Shown here one piece after another: positions 34,085 through 42,537 of a stretch of 64,000 nt of DNA. This DNA is from Falsiroseomonas sp041690465 (GTDB lineage: Bacteria; Pseudomonadota; Alphaproteobacteria; Acetobacterales; Acetobacteraceae): positions 36,522-100,521 of the forward strand of contig NZ_JAWLHG010000018.1 in NCBI RefSeq assembly GCF_041690465.1, given 5' to 3'. The translations under genes and the position numbers were made by a program. The notes beneath the pieces were generated by a model. That model made no database searches, was not told where the DNA came from, and saw only the letters and a program-made list of their open reading frames with translations. Within the stretch, counting starts at the first letter, position 1. The number at the start of each line of letters is the position of its first letter.

Positions 34085-35050
34085 GTGTCCGTCCGCCCGC
34101 CCGCCCTGCCCCGCCGGCTCGATCCCGCCAAGTTCGCCGATCCGCTCATCACCGCCCGTGGCGAGCGCCGGGCTCAGGTGGCACCGAAAGGCCTGCAGAC
34201 GCTGTGGATCAACACCGGCACGCTCTGCAACATCGCCTGCGCCGGCTGCTACATCGAGAGCAGCCCGCGCAACGATGCCCTGGTCTACATCTCCGCCGCC
34301 GAGGTCGCCGCCTATCTCGACGAGGCGGCGGCGCGCGGCGAACCGCTGCAGGAGGTGGGCTTCACCGGCGGCGAGCCCTTCATGAACCCGGAGCTTTGCG
34401 CGATGCTGGCCGATGTGCTGGCCCGCCCGGAGCTCGGCGCCATCGTGCTGACCAATGCGATGCAGCCGATGCGCCGCTATGCCGCGCCGCTGCTGGCGCT
34501 GCGCGACCGCTTCGGGACGGAGCGGCTGACCATCCGCGTCAGCCTCGACCACCACGAGCCCACCCATCATGACGTCGAGCGCGGCGAGGGCAGCTTCGCG
34601 AAGACGCTGGAGGGCTTGGCCTGGCTGGCGCGCGAGGGGTTCCGCCTGCATGTCGCCGGCCGCGCCGCCTTCGGCGGCGAGGACGAGGCCACCATGCGCG
34701 CCGGCTTCGCCCGCCTGTTCGCCACCCATGCGATCCCGGTGGACGCCCATGACCCGGTGGCGCTGATGCTGTTCCCGGAGATGGACGCCGGGGCCGACGT
34801 GCCGGAGATCACCGAGGCGTGCTGGGGCATCCTGCACAAGGCGCCGGAGAGCGTGATGTGCGCCAGCTCCCGCATGGTTGTGAAGCGCAAGGGCGCGGCC
34901 CAGCCGGCAGTGGTGGCCTGCACGCTGCTGCCCTACGACCCGCAATTCGAGCTCGGCGCCACGCTGACGGAGGCGATGCGCCCGGTGGCGCTGAACCACC
35001 CGCATTGCGCGCGCTTCTGCGTGCTCGGCGGCGCCGCCTGCTCGCGGTGA
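34085..35050 (+). CDS. Radical SAM protein with extra C-terminal cysteines
   Basis: A 321-aa radical SAM enzyme. The cluster motif is C48-x3-C52-x2-C55 (CNIACAGC) after WINTGTL, and the SAM-binding GGEP follows in EVGFTGGEPFMNPEL. The C-terminal part adds cysteines in VMCASS, VVACTLL, HCARFCVLGGAAC, which might hold an auxiliary cluster or bind metal. GTG at 34085 has GAGGAG nine bases upstream. No peptide substrate, tRNA target or cofactor pathway gene lies adjacent, so its substrate is unknown. Confidence 0.9.
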   Translation: MSVRPPALPRRLDPAKFADPLITARGERRAQVAPKGLQTLWINTGTLCNIACAGCYIESSPRNDALVYISAAEVAAYLDEAAARGEPLQEVGFTGGEPFMNPELCAMLADVLARPELGAIVLTNAMQPMRRYAAPLLALRDRFGTERLTIRVSLDHHEPTHHDVERGEGSFAKTLEGLAWLAREGFRLHVAGRAAFGGEDEATMRAGFARLFATHAIPVDAHDPVALMLFPEMDAGADVPEITEACWGILHKAPESVMCASSRMVVKRKGAAQPAVVACTLLPYDPQFELGATLTEAMRPVALNHPHCARFCVLGGAACSR

Positions 35051-35063
35051 GGCCGCGCGCCGG

Positions 35064-36641
35064 TCAGTGGCCGCCGCCGAAGCCGTCGGCCTTCACCGGG
35101 CGCAGCAGCAGCACCAGGGGCACGGCGAGGATGAACAGGCCGCCGAGTGCCAGCAGGATGTCGTTGTAGGCCAGCACCGTCGCCTCGCGCCCGACCACCT
35201 GGCGCACGATCTCGAGCGCCGCGCGCTCCGCCTCGGCGAGGTCCATGCGCAGCGCCAGCGCATTGGTCAGCGTGTCGAGATAGGCGGTGGCGCCCGGGCG
35301 GTCCCAGGTGACCTGCCCGGCCATCTGCTGGCGGTAGAGGAAGCCGCGCTCCGTCGCCAGCGTGTTGATCGCCGCCAACCCCACCGCCCCGCCGAGGTTG
35401 CGCATCAGGTTGTAGAGGCCGGACGCGTTCTTCACCTCCGCCGCCGGCAGCGTGCCGAGGGTGATCTGGTTGATCGGCAGCATCACGAACATCATCGCGA
35501 AGCCGCGCAGCCCGAGCGGCAGCGCGAGATCCCAGAAGCCGCTTTCAGCCGTCAGGCCGGCGGTCATGCGGATCGAGACGCCGAACATCGCAAGCCCGAG
35601 CGCCAGCACCGCGCGCAGATCGAGCAGCCGCGCCGCGAGCCCGGCATAGGGCGCGCCGAGCAGCATGAACAACCCGGTGACCGCCATCACCTCGCCGATC
35701 TGCAAGGCGTCGTACCCACGCACCCGGGCGAGGAAGAGCGGCACCAGATAGACCGCGCCATAGAGCCCCATGCCCATCAGCAGGCTGAAGCCGCAGCCGA
35801 GCGCGAAATTGCGGTCGCGGAAGGCGCGCAGCCGCACCACCGGCTCCGCCGCCGCGAAGGCGCGCCAGAGGAACAGTACGCCCGAAGCGGCGCAGATCGC
35901 CGCCACCGCGGCGATGGTCCCGTCCTCCAGCCAGTCCGATCGCGGCCCCTCTTCCAGCACATATTCCAGGCAGCCGAGGAAGCCGGCCATGGACAGCAGG
36001 CCCCACCAGTCGAAGCGGGCGAGAAGGCGGCGGTCGCCGCGGTCGATGTCGAGCAGCCGCCACACCGCGCCGGCCACCGCCAGGCCGATCGGCACGTTCA
36101 CCAGGAACAGCCAGTGCCAGGAGAAGGTTTCGGTGATCCAGCCGCCGAGCGTCGGCCCGATGGTCGGCGCCAGGGTCGCGGTCAGCCCGATCAGCAGGCT
36201 CATCCGCACGCGCTGCGCACCCTGGAACAGCAGGTACGAGGTGGCGAAGACGGTCGGGATCATCGCGCCGCCCAGGAAGCCTTGCAGCGCGCGGAAGACG
36301 ATCATCTCCGGCAGCGAGGTCGCCAGCGCGCAGGCCAGCGAGAAGGCCGTGAAGCCGAGGCAGGAGGCGACGAACAGCACCCGCGTGGACCACAGCCGCG
36401 ACAGGAAGCCCGAGAGCGGGATCATCACGATCTCGGCCACCAGGTAGCTGGTCTGCACCCAGCTCGCCTCCTCCGGCGCGGCGGAGAGCCCGGCCTGGAT
36501 CTCGGCGATCGAGGAGGCGACGATCTGGATGTCCAGGATGGCCATGAACATCCCGAACACCATCGCCAGGAAGCCGAGCATCTGCGCCCGCGGCACCGCC
36601 GCCGGCGGCGCCGGCAGGGCGCCGGCCGTGGTCGCGCCCAA
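35064..36641 (-). CDS. DHA2-family MFS multidrug efflux permease (EmrB/QacA type)
   Basis: A 525-aa proton-driven exporter with 14 predicted membrane helices. Motif-like segments include AILDIQIVASSIAEIQ, ASWVQTSYLVAEIVMIPLSG, the motif C-like APTIGPTLGGWITE and NVPIGLAVA. The start is TTG at 36641, five bases past the stop of the upstream adaptor gene, so the two are co-transcribed. It pairs with the adaptor to pump drugs or hydrophobic acids toward an outer-membrane channel not encoded here. Confidence 0.93.
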   Translation of the reverse strand: MGATTAGALPAPPAAVPRAQMLGFLAMVFGMFMAILDIQIVASSIAEIQAGLSAAPEEASWVQTSYLVAEIVMIPLSGFLSRLWSTRVLFVASCLGFTAFSLACALATSLPEMIVFRALQGFLGGAMIPTVFATSYLLFQGAQRVRMSLLIGLTATLAPTIGPTLGGWITETFSWHWLFLVNVPIGLAVAGAVWRLLDIDRGDRRLLARFDWWGLLSMAGFLGCLEYVLEEGPRSDWLEDGTIAAVAAICAASGVLFLWRAFAAAEPVVRLRAFRDRNFALGCGFSLLMGMGLYGAVYLVPLFLARVRGYDALQIGEVMAVTGLFMLLGAPYAGLAARLLDLRAVLALGLAMFGVSIRMTAGLTAESGFWDLALPLGLRGFAMMFVMLPINQITLGTLPAAEVKNASGLYNLMRNLGGAVGLAAINTLATERGFLYRQQMAGQVTWDRPGATAYLDTLTNALALRMDLAEAERAALEIVRQVVGREATVLAYNDILLALGGLFILAVPLVLLLRPVKADGFGGGH

Positions 36642-36646
36642 GATGC

Positions 36647-37822
36647 CTACTCGGCCAGCATGGCGTCGCGCAGCACGCCGGCGGCGGCGGCGAACAGGCC
36701 ACTCGGCCGCGTCGGATCGTCGCGGGTGTCCACCTCCGCCACCACCGACAGGCCGGGGCGCAGCAGTTCCAGCCCTTCCGTCGTCGCGGGATCGAGCGCG
36801 ATGCGCACCGGCACGCGCTGCACCACCTTGGTGAAGTTGCCGGTCGCATTCTCCGGCGGCAGCAGGCTGAACTGGCTGCCGGTGGCCGGCGCCAGGCTCG
36901 CGAGCCGGCCGGTGAGCGCGACATCGGGGATGGCATCCACCGTCAGCCGCACAGGCTGGCCGATTCGCATGCGGGCAAGCTGCGTTTCCTTGAAGTTCGC
37001 CACCACCCATTGCCGCGCGGGCGGCGGGGCAATGGCGATCAGCGGCTGGCCGGGCCGCACATGCTCGCCGAGCTGCGCCGCGCGGTTGGCCGCGATGCCC
37101 TCCACCGGCGCGCGGATGACCGTGTCGGCCAGCGCGTGCCGTGCCATGCCGAGCGCCGCCTCGGCATGGTCGCGCCGCGCCCGCGCCTGGTCGCGATTCG
37201 CCTCCAGCACCGGCAGCGCGCGCCGCTGCGCCTCGAGCCCGCCGCGCGCCGCGGCGACGCCGGCTTCGGCCTTGCGCAGATCGGCCTCGGCGCGGTCGCG
37301 CGCCTGGCGCGAGGCATAACCGCCGCCGGCCAGCTGCCCGGCGCGGCGGAAATCGCCCTCGGCGCGGGCCAGCTCCGCCCGCGCGGCGTCGAGCTCCGCC
37401 GCCGCCGCATCGACCTGCGCGCGCTGCTGCGCGATCTGCTCGGTCAGCGTCACCACCGCCGCGCGCGCCTCGGCGAGCCCCGCCTCGGCCTCGGCCACCC
37501 GCGAGCGCCAGTCGCGGTCATCGAGCCGGATCAGTGCCTGGCCGGCTCGCACGGGCTGGTTGTCCTCGACCAGGATCGCCGCAACCTCACCCTCGACCCG
37601 GGCCGACAGCACCGCGATGTCGCCGGCGATCGCGGCGTTGTCCGTGGATTCGAGGAACCGCCCGGTGCTCCACCACCAGCCCCCGGCCAGCAGCCCGGCC
37701 AGCAGCACCAGCCCGGCCAACGGCAGGCGCAGCCGCCGCAGCAGGCGGCGCCAGGCGGGCGGAGGGGCGGGCGTGCCCAGCGGCGGATCGCGATCCGCCC
37801 GGGTTTCTGTCAGCGCATTCAT
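36647..37822 (-). CDS. HlyD/EmrA-family membrane-fusion adaptor
   Basis: A 391-aa periplasmic adaptor with one N-terminal membrane helix (LPLAGLVLLAGLLAGGWWW). A biotinyl-lipoyl half (LSARVEGEVAAILVEDNQPV) and a long alpha-hairpin rich in Ala, Glu and Arg (about residues 100-215, coiled coil) follow. The second lipoyl half is ADTVIRAPVEGIAANRAAQL, and a beta-barrel with VVANFKETQLARMRIGQPV comes last, all as in EmrA. ATG at 37822. The downstream exporter is its partner. No regulator gene adjoins. Confidence 0.93.
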   Translation of the reverse strand: MNALTETRADRDPPLGTPAPPPAWRRLLRRLRLPLAGLVLLAGLLAGGWWWSTGRFLESTDNAAIAGDIAVLSARVEGEVAAILVEDNQPVRAGQALIRLDDRDWRSRVAEAEAGLAEARAAVVTLTEQIAQQRAQVDAAAAELDAARAELARAEGDFRRAGQLAGGGYASRQARDRAEADLRKAEAGVAAARGGLEAQRRALPVLEANRDQARARRDHAEAALGMARHALADTVIRAPVEGIAANRAAQLGEHVRPGQPLIAIAPPPARQWVVANFKETQLARMRIGQPVRLTVDAIPDVALTGRLASLAPATGSQFSLLPPENATGNFTKVVQRVPVRIALDPATTEGLELLRPGLSVVAEVDTRDDPTRPSGLFAAAAGVLRDAMLAE

Positions 37823-38103
37823 CGTCGGCCTTCGGCGGAAGGGGCGGCGCCCTGCGCGGGCAACCGGGGGCGGCTCGCTTCGGAGCCCTGCGGCCCCGTC
37901 ACGGCAGGATTCCGGGCGATGCGCCGGTTCCGCCTCTCCTTCCTCCGCCGCCGGCCGGACGGGCCGGGCGACAGGCTGCGCCGAAGACGCCGGACCGCGC
38001 GACAAGGTTGCCTGACACCGCACGACAGCGCGCACCGCCTGGAGCGGCGCATCCCGCTCCGCTACAACCGCCGCCCGCCAACCGCTCTGGGAGACCCGAC
38101 AAG

Positions 38104-38814
38104 ATGAAGCTGACCTGGTTCGGACACTCCGCCTATCGGCTCGAACTCGGCAAGTCGGTGGTGATGATCGACCCCTTCCTCACCGGCAACCCATCCTTCA
38201 AGGGCGATCCGGCCGAGGCCGCGGCGGGGGCGACGCATGTGCTGCTCACCCATGGCCATGCCGACCATGTCGGCGATGCGCTGGCGATCAGCGAGCGCAC
38301 CGGCGCCAAGGTCGTGGCGAACTACGAGATCTGCATGTGGCTCGGCCGGAAGGGCCTCAAGGCGATGGACCCGATGAATTCGGGCGGCACCACCGACCAG
38401 GGCGAGTTCAGCGTGACGCTGACCATCGCCTTCCACTCCTCCTCCGTGATGGATGAGAACGGCATCTCCCAGGATCTCGGCCTGCCGCACGGCGTGGTGG
38501 TGACGCCGAAGCTGCCCGGGGAGCCGACCCTGTACCACATGGGCGACACCGAGCTCTTCTCCGACATGGCGCTGATCGAGGAGCTGCACCATCCCACGGT
38601 GGCAATCGTGCCGGTCGGGGACCGCTTCACCATGGATGGGCGGCGCGGCGCGCTGGCGGTGCAGCGTTTCCTGCCGGGCGTGAAGACCGCGATTCCCTGC
38701 CATTGGGGAACCTTCCCGATCATCGCGCCCACTCCGGATGCCTTCGTGCAGCACATGCAGGGCGCCACGGCAAAGGTGCTGGTGCCGCAGATCGGCGTGC
38801 CGGTCACAATCTGA
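38104..38814 (+). CDS. UPF0173-type metal-dependent hydrolase (metallo-beta-lactamase fold)
   Basis: A 236-aa MBL-fold protein. The metal motif is THGHADHVGD, with WFGHSAYRLE at the N-terminus, IDPFLTGNP, HMGDTELF and IPCHWGTFP. This is the UPF0173 pattern, related to L-ascorbate-6-phosphate lactonase UlaG. The physiological substrate is not known. ATG at 38104 follows GGGAGACC. It diverges from the efflux genes. Confidence 0.93.
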   Translation: MKLTWFGHSAYRLELGKSVVMIDPFLTGNPSFKGDPAEAAAGATHVLLTHGHADHVGDALAISERTGAKVVANYEICMWLGRKGLKAMDPMNSGGTTDQGEFSVTLTIAFHSSSVMDENGISQDLGLPHGVVVTPKLPGEPTLYHMGDTELFSDMALIEELHHPTVAIVPVGDRFTMDGRRGALAVQRFLPGVKTAIPCHWGTFPIIAPTPDAFVQHMQGATAKVLVPQIGVPVTI

Positions 38815-39134
38815 GCTACAACTTCGAACCATCTCAACATTGCGCGAACGATGCTGATCCGCTAACTGCACCGTGCGCGCCCGCGTTGAGGTTTCGGAAC
38901 GGGGCGGATCTGGCCTGAATCCTGCGGGATGCCCAGGGCACCAGTCGCCCTCCGCTGCGTTGCACCACCGGGCTCGATGGCTTCGTCCCGGCGCAGCCGA
39001 TCCCGGCCGCGCCCTATTCGTTTGCGTGTCACGCATGCCTATGTTTGCGTGCCACGCGTGCCTATATGTGCCTTCGCCATGAGCCTGCCTGCGCCGTTGT
39101 TGCTCGTGCCTATCGCTCCCCTGGAGGGGCCTGA
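38815..39134. other. 320-base intergenic stretch with tandem repeat and possible leader ORF
   Basis: No conventional gene is seen. The region contains a two-unit 23-bp tandem repeat (39020-39065) and then a 19-codon frame (39079-39138) overlapping the ridA-like start. The remainder, 38815-39019, shows no recognisable element. It is more T-rich than its surroundings near 39010-39070. Confidence 0.6.
39020..39065 (+). repeat. Two abutting 23-bp repeats, each with a palindromic core
   Basis: Units 39020-39042 and 39043-39065 match at 21 of 23 positions (start GTTTGCGTG, end GCCTAT). Each unit holds an inverted repeat GCGTG-N-CACGC. They lie 69-115 bases upstream of the ridA-like start. Two phased operator sites are the simplest explanation. 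Confidence 0.75.
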
Positions 39135-39138
39135 ATGA
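39079..39138 (+). CDS. Possible 19-aa leader peptide overlapping the ridA-like start
   Basis: The short frame MSLPAPLLLVPIAPLEGPE ends in a TGA that overlaps the ATG of the next gene (ATGA). Its 3' end contains the ribosome binding site GGAGGGG of that gene, so translation of the leader could couple to or modulate it. No ribosome binding site precedes its own ATG, which weakens the case. Confidence 0.25.
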   Translation: MSLPAPLLLVPIAPLEGPE

Positions 39139-39605
39139 GGGCTGTGCCGGTCATCGCGCTGATCCCGACCGTCGCGCGTGGCGCGGCGGAAGAGGTGAAG
39201 CGTCATCGCATGCCCGGCTCCGACCTGCCGGTGGCGATGGCTGTGGAGGTCCCGGCGGGTGCGACGATGGTCCACCTCTCGGGCGCCACGCCAGCGCTGC
39301 GTCCGGATGGCAGCTATGGCGACACCCGCACCCAGACGCGCGGCGCGCTGCGCAGCCTCGAGGACATGCTGCGCCGCCTGGGCCTCGACCTCGGCGACGT
39401 GGTGCGGATGCAGGCCTTCCTGGTTGGCGACCCGGCCCAGGATGGTCGGATGGACACCGCCGGCTTCATGGCCGCCTACCGCGAGTTCTTCGGCACCTCG
39501 GCGCAGCCCAACCTGCCGGCGCGGACCGTGGTGCAGGTCGCGGGCCTCGCCGATCCCCGGCTGCTGGTTGAGATCGAGGTCAGCGCCGCCCGCTCGCGCC
39601 GCTGA
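39135..39605 (+). CDS. RidA/YjgF/UK114-family protein
   Basis: A 156-aa protein with the Rid fold: TMVHLSGATPALRPDGSYGD, the pattern TRGALRSLEDMLRRLGLDLG, DVVRMQAFLVGD and the C-terminal LPARTVVQVAGLADPRLLVE that carries the conserved Arg. RidA proteins hydrolyse reactive enamines/imines. The first 35 residues extend beyond the normal family start and are not a clear signal peptide. ATG at 39135 has GGAGGGG six bases upstream. It converges on the SpoVR gene. Confidence 0.9.
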   Translation: MRAVPVIALIPTVARGAAEEVKRHRMPGSDLPVAMAVEVPAGATMVHLSGATPALRPDGSYGDTRTQTRGALRSLEDMLRRLGLDLGDVVRMQAFLVGDPAQDGRMDTAGFMAAYREFFGTSAQPNLPARTVVQVAGLADPRLLVEIEVSAARSRR

Positions 39606-39612
39606 GCCGAGC

Positions 39613-41160
39613 CTACTCCACGATCCCCGGCCGCGCGCTGGCGTGATGCTCGCGCAGCACCGCGCCGCTCGTTGCATCCACCTCCCGCAGCAGCACGCCA
39701 TAGCCCCAGAGGTCGGCGAGCTGCTGCAGCACTTGGCGCGCTTCCTCCGGCTCCAGCATCTGCCGGTCCAGCACGGCATGGCGCAGCATCAGGCGGCGGT
39801 CGCCCGTCAGATCCACATCCTCCACCTGGATGTCGGGATCGATGCGGCCGATGTCGTATTGCCGCGCAAGGGCACGACGCACCCGCAGATAGCCGCGCTC
39901 GTCGTGGATCGCGCCGACCAGCAGCTCCTCCTCCGCCTGGTCGTCCGCCAGGTGGAACAGGCGCAGCCGCCGCATCAGCCGCGGGCTGAGGTACTGCGCG
40001 ATGAAGCTGTCGTCGCGGTGATTGGCCCACGCCTCCCGCAGCACCGCCGGCGCATCGCCGTGGCCGGCGATGTCCGGGAACCACGCGCGGTCCTCGTCAT
40101 CGGGGGCGGTCGCGATGCGCGCGATATCCTCCATCATGGCGTAGCCGAGCGCATAGGGATTGATGCCGCCATAGCGCGGATCGTCGAAGGTCGGCTGGAA
40201 CACCACGTTGGTGTGGCTGTGCAGGAACTCGAGATACTGCCCGTCCGAGAGGCGTCCCTGCTCATGCAGCCTGGTCATGATGCGATGGTGCACCCAGGTG
40301 GCGCAGCCCTCGTTCATCACCTTGGTCTGGCGCTGCGGATAGAAATACTGCTCGACGTGGCGGACGATGCGGAGGATCTCGCGCTGCCAGGGCTTCAGGC
40401 GCGGGGCGGTCTTCTCCAGGAAGTAGAGCAGGTTCTCCTGCGGCAGCTGCAGCAGCGCGCGGCGCCGCGCCTCCTCCGCCTTCGCGCCCGGCGCGTTCTT
40501 CGGGCCGGGGATGGTGCGCCAGAGGTCGTCGTAGATGCGTTCCTCGTGCTGGCGCCGCTCGCGCTCGCGCCGCTCCTCGCTGGCGAGGTCGGGGATGCGC
40601 CGGCGCGGCACGCGGAACACGCCGTGCGAGGAAAGCGCATGCGCGGCATCCAGCACGCGCTCGACCGCCGCCTCGCCGTACTTGTCCTCGCAGTTCATGA
40701 TGTAGCCGCGGGCGAATTCCAGGTAGTCGAGGATGCCGTGCGCATCCGTCCACTCCAGGAACAGGTGGTTGTTGCGGAAGAAGTGGTTGTGGCCGTATGC
40801 GGCATGCGCGATCACCAGCGCCTGCATCGTCGCCGTGTTCTCCTCCATCACGTAGCAGAGGCACGGGGAGGAGTTGATGACGATCTCGTACGCCAGGCCC
40901 TGCATGCCGCGGCGGTAGAGCATCTCGTGCCGGGCGAAGCGCTTGCCGAAGGACCAGTGGCGGTAGAGAACAGGCATGCCGTTCGCGGCATAGGCGTCAA
41001 GCATCTGCTCGGCCGAGATGACCTCGATGCGGGTGGGATAGAGCGAGAGGCCAAGCTCGCCGATGGCGATCTCGCCGCACGCATCGTGGATCCGGCGCAG
41101 CGTGTCGAAATCCCAATCCGCGCCGGGGAACAGCAGCCGGTCCTTCCCGATGGCATTCAT
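39613..41160 (-). CDS. SpoVR/YcgB-family protein
   Basis: A 515-aa cytosolic protein matching SpoVR throughout: WDFDTLRRIHDACGEIA, YRHWSFGKRFARHEMLYRRG, INSSPCLCYVMEENTATMQ and CATWVHHRIMTRLHEQG. The His/Glu-rich core suggests a metalloprotein or peptidase-like fold, but biochemistry is unsettled. ATG 41160 overlaps the YeaH stop (ATGA). PrkA, YeaH and SpoVR are a widespread stress/stationary-phase trio and act together. Confidence 0.95.
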   Translation of the reverse strand: MNAIGKDRLLFPGADWDFDTLRRIHDACGEIAIGELGLSLYPTRIEVISAEQMLDAYAANGMPVLYRHWSFGKRFARHEMLYRRGMQGLAYEIVINSSPCLCYVMEENTATMQALVIAHAAYGHNHFFRNNHLFLEWTDAHGILDYLEFARGYIMNCEDKYGEAAVERVLDAAHALSSHGVFRVPRRRIPDLASEERRERERRQHEERIYDDLWRTIPGPKNAPGAKAEEARRRALLQLPQENLLYFLEKTAPRLKPWQREILRIVRHVEQYFYPQRQTKVMNEGCATWVHHRIMTRLHEQGRLSDGQYLEFLHSHTNVVFQPTFDDPRYGGINPYALGYAMMEDIARIATAPDDEDRAWFPDIAGHGDAPAVLREAWANHRDDSFIAQYLSPRLMRRLRLFHLADDQAEEELLVGAIHDERGYLRVRRALARQYDIGRIDPDIQVEDVDLTGDRRLMLRHAVLDRQMLEPEEARQVLQQLADLWGYGVLLREVDATSGAVLREHHASARPGIVE

Positions 41161-42449
41161 GCCTTCTGCGCCTCCACCGCGCCCTTGCGGAACAGGTCTC
41201 GGAACACGGGGTAGATGTCCTTGCGGTGCCGCACCTTGCGCATCGCCAGCCGCGGCTCCACCGTGCGCAGCCGACCATAGGTGCGCCACAGCTCCGTCTC
41301 GCGCGGCATGAAGCCGATCGGCCCGCCATCATCCTCGCGGCCCACTTCGAGGTAGGCAAAATACTGGCTCGCCGGCAGCACGCGGTCGGCCAGCAGATGC
41401 GCGGTGCGGTCGTTGTCTGCGCTGGTGTTGTCGCCGTCGGAGGCCTGCGCGACGTAGATGTTCCAGTCCGCCGGGCTGTAGCGCGCCTCCATCACCTTGA
41501 TCATCTCCTCGAAGGCGGTGGAAACGACCGTGCCGCCCGTCTCGGGGCTGCGGAAGAAGGTCTCCTCGTCAACCTCCTTCGCCTCGTGCGTATGGCGGAT
41601 GAAAACCACCTCCACCTGCTTGTAGCGGCGCTTCAGGAACAGGTGCAGAAGCAGGTAGAAGCGCTTGGCGAGGTCCTTCATTCCCTCCGTCATGCTGCCC
41701 GAGACATCCATCAGGCAGAACATCACCGCGCGCGCGATCGGCTTCGGCGCCGGTTCGAACTGCCGGTAGCGCACGTCGATCGGGTCGATATAGGGAATGC
41801 GCATGGCGCGCTGCCGCAGCACGCCGATCCGCCCGCGCAGCGCTTCGGCCTCGGCGGGGTCGTTCTCCTCCGCGAGACGCAGCGCCTCCTCCAGCTCCTC
41901 CAGCTCCTGCGGCTTCGGGCGGCGCAGCGCAAGCCGGCGCGACATCGCGTTGCGCATGGTCCGCCCGAGCGCCAGGTTCGCCGGCGAGCCCTGCGTCGCG
42001 AAGCCCGCGCGGCGCACGCCGGAGGCATCGCCCTCCACCACGCGCTTCTTCGCGAGCTCCGGCAGTTCCAGATCCTCGAGGAACAGGTCGAGGAATTCAT
42101 CCTGCGTCAGCGCGAAGCGGAACGCATCCTCGCCCTCGCCATCGGGGCTGCCCTCGTTGCCGCCGCCGCCGCCGCCGCGCGGGCGCGGGATGGTGTCGCC
42201 TTCGACATACTCCTTGTTGCCCGGCAGCACATGCTCGCGGAAGCCTCCGGCGTCGCGGTGGAAGCGCGGCTCCTTCACGCCGGAGGCGGGGATGCTCACC
42301 TCGCCGCCGCGTTCCATGTCCTTCAGGCTTCGCTCGCCGGCCGTGTTGCGCACGGCGTCGCGGATCATGTCCTTCGCGCGACGCAGGAAGCGTTGTCGGT
42401 TCGCGAGGCTCTTGCCGCCGGGATTCAGCCGGCGGTCCACGATCTGCAT
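41157..42449 (-). CDS. yeaH: YeaH/YhbH-family protein (DUF444)
   Basis: A 430-aa protein with an N-terminal basic region (RRLNPGGKSLANRQRF), a glycine-rich linker (GGGGGNEGS) and a C-terminal VWA-like domain whose MIDAS DxSxS is in CLMDVSGSMTEGM. VWA proteins partner with AAA+/kinase components, here PrkA encoded 88 bases upstream. Translation couples to SpoVR. The 88-base gap before it contains no separate promoter that I can support. Confidence 0.94.
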   Translation of the reverse strand: MQIVDRRLNPGGKSLANRQRFLRRAKDMIRDAVRNTAGERSLKDMERGGEVSIPASGVKEPRFHRDAGGFREHVLPGNKEYVEGDTIPRPRGGGGGGNEGSPDGEGEDAFRFALTQDEFLDLFLEDLELPELAKKRVVEGDASGVRRAGFATQGSPANLALGRTMRNAMSRRLALRRPKPQELEELEEALRLAEENDPAEAEALRGRIGVLRQRAMRIPYIDPIDVRYRQFEPAPKPIARAVMFCLMDVSGSMTEGMKDLAKRFYLLLHLFLKRRYKQVEVVFIRHTHEAKEVDEETFFRSPETGGTVVSTAFEEMIKVMEARYSPADWNIYVAQASDGDNTSADNDRTAHLLADRVLPASQYFAYLEVGREDDGGPIGFMPRETELWRTYGRLRTVEPRLAMRKVRHRKDIYPVFRDLFRKGAVEAQKA

Positions 42450-42537
42450 TATCCTAGGCCCTCAATCGCCGGGAGCAATCCCGGCGCGCCCGAAGCGGGG
42501 CGCGCCGGCTGCTCGCTCATGGAGAAGGTCGCACTCA

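Noticed and set aside
35067..37319. A 750-codon + strand frame antisense to the EmrAB-type genes.
   Set aside because: Shadow frame; repetitive His/Arg/Gln-rich product and no ribosome binding site.
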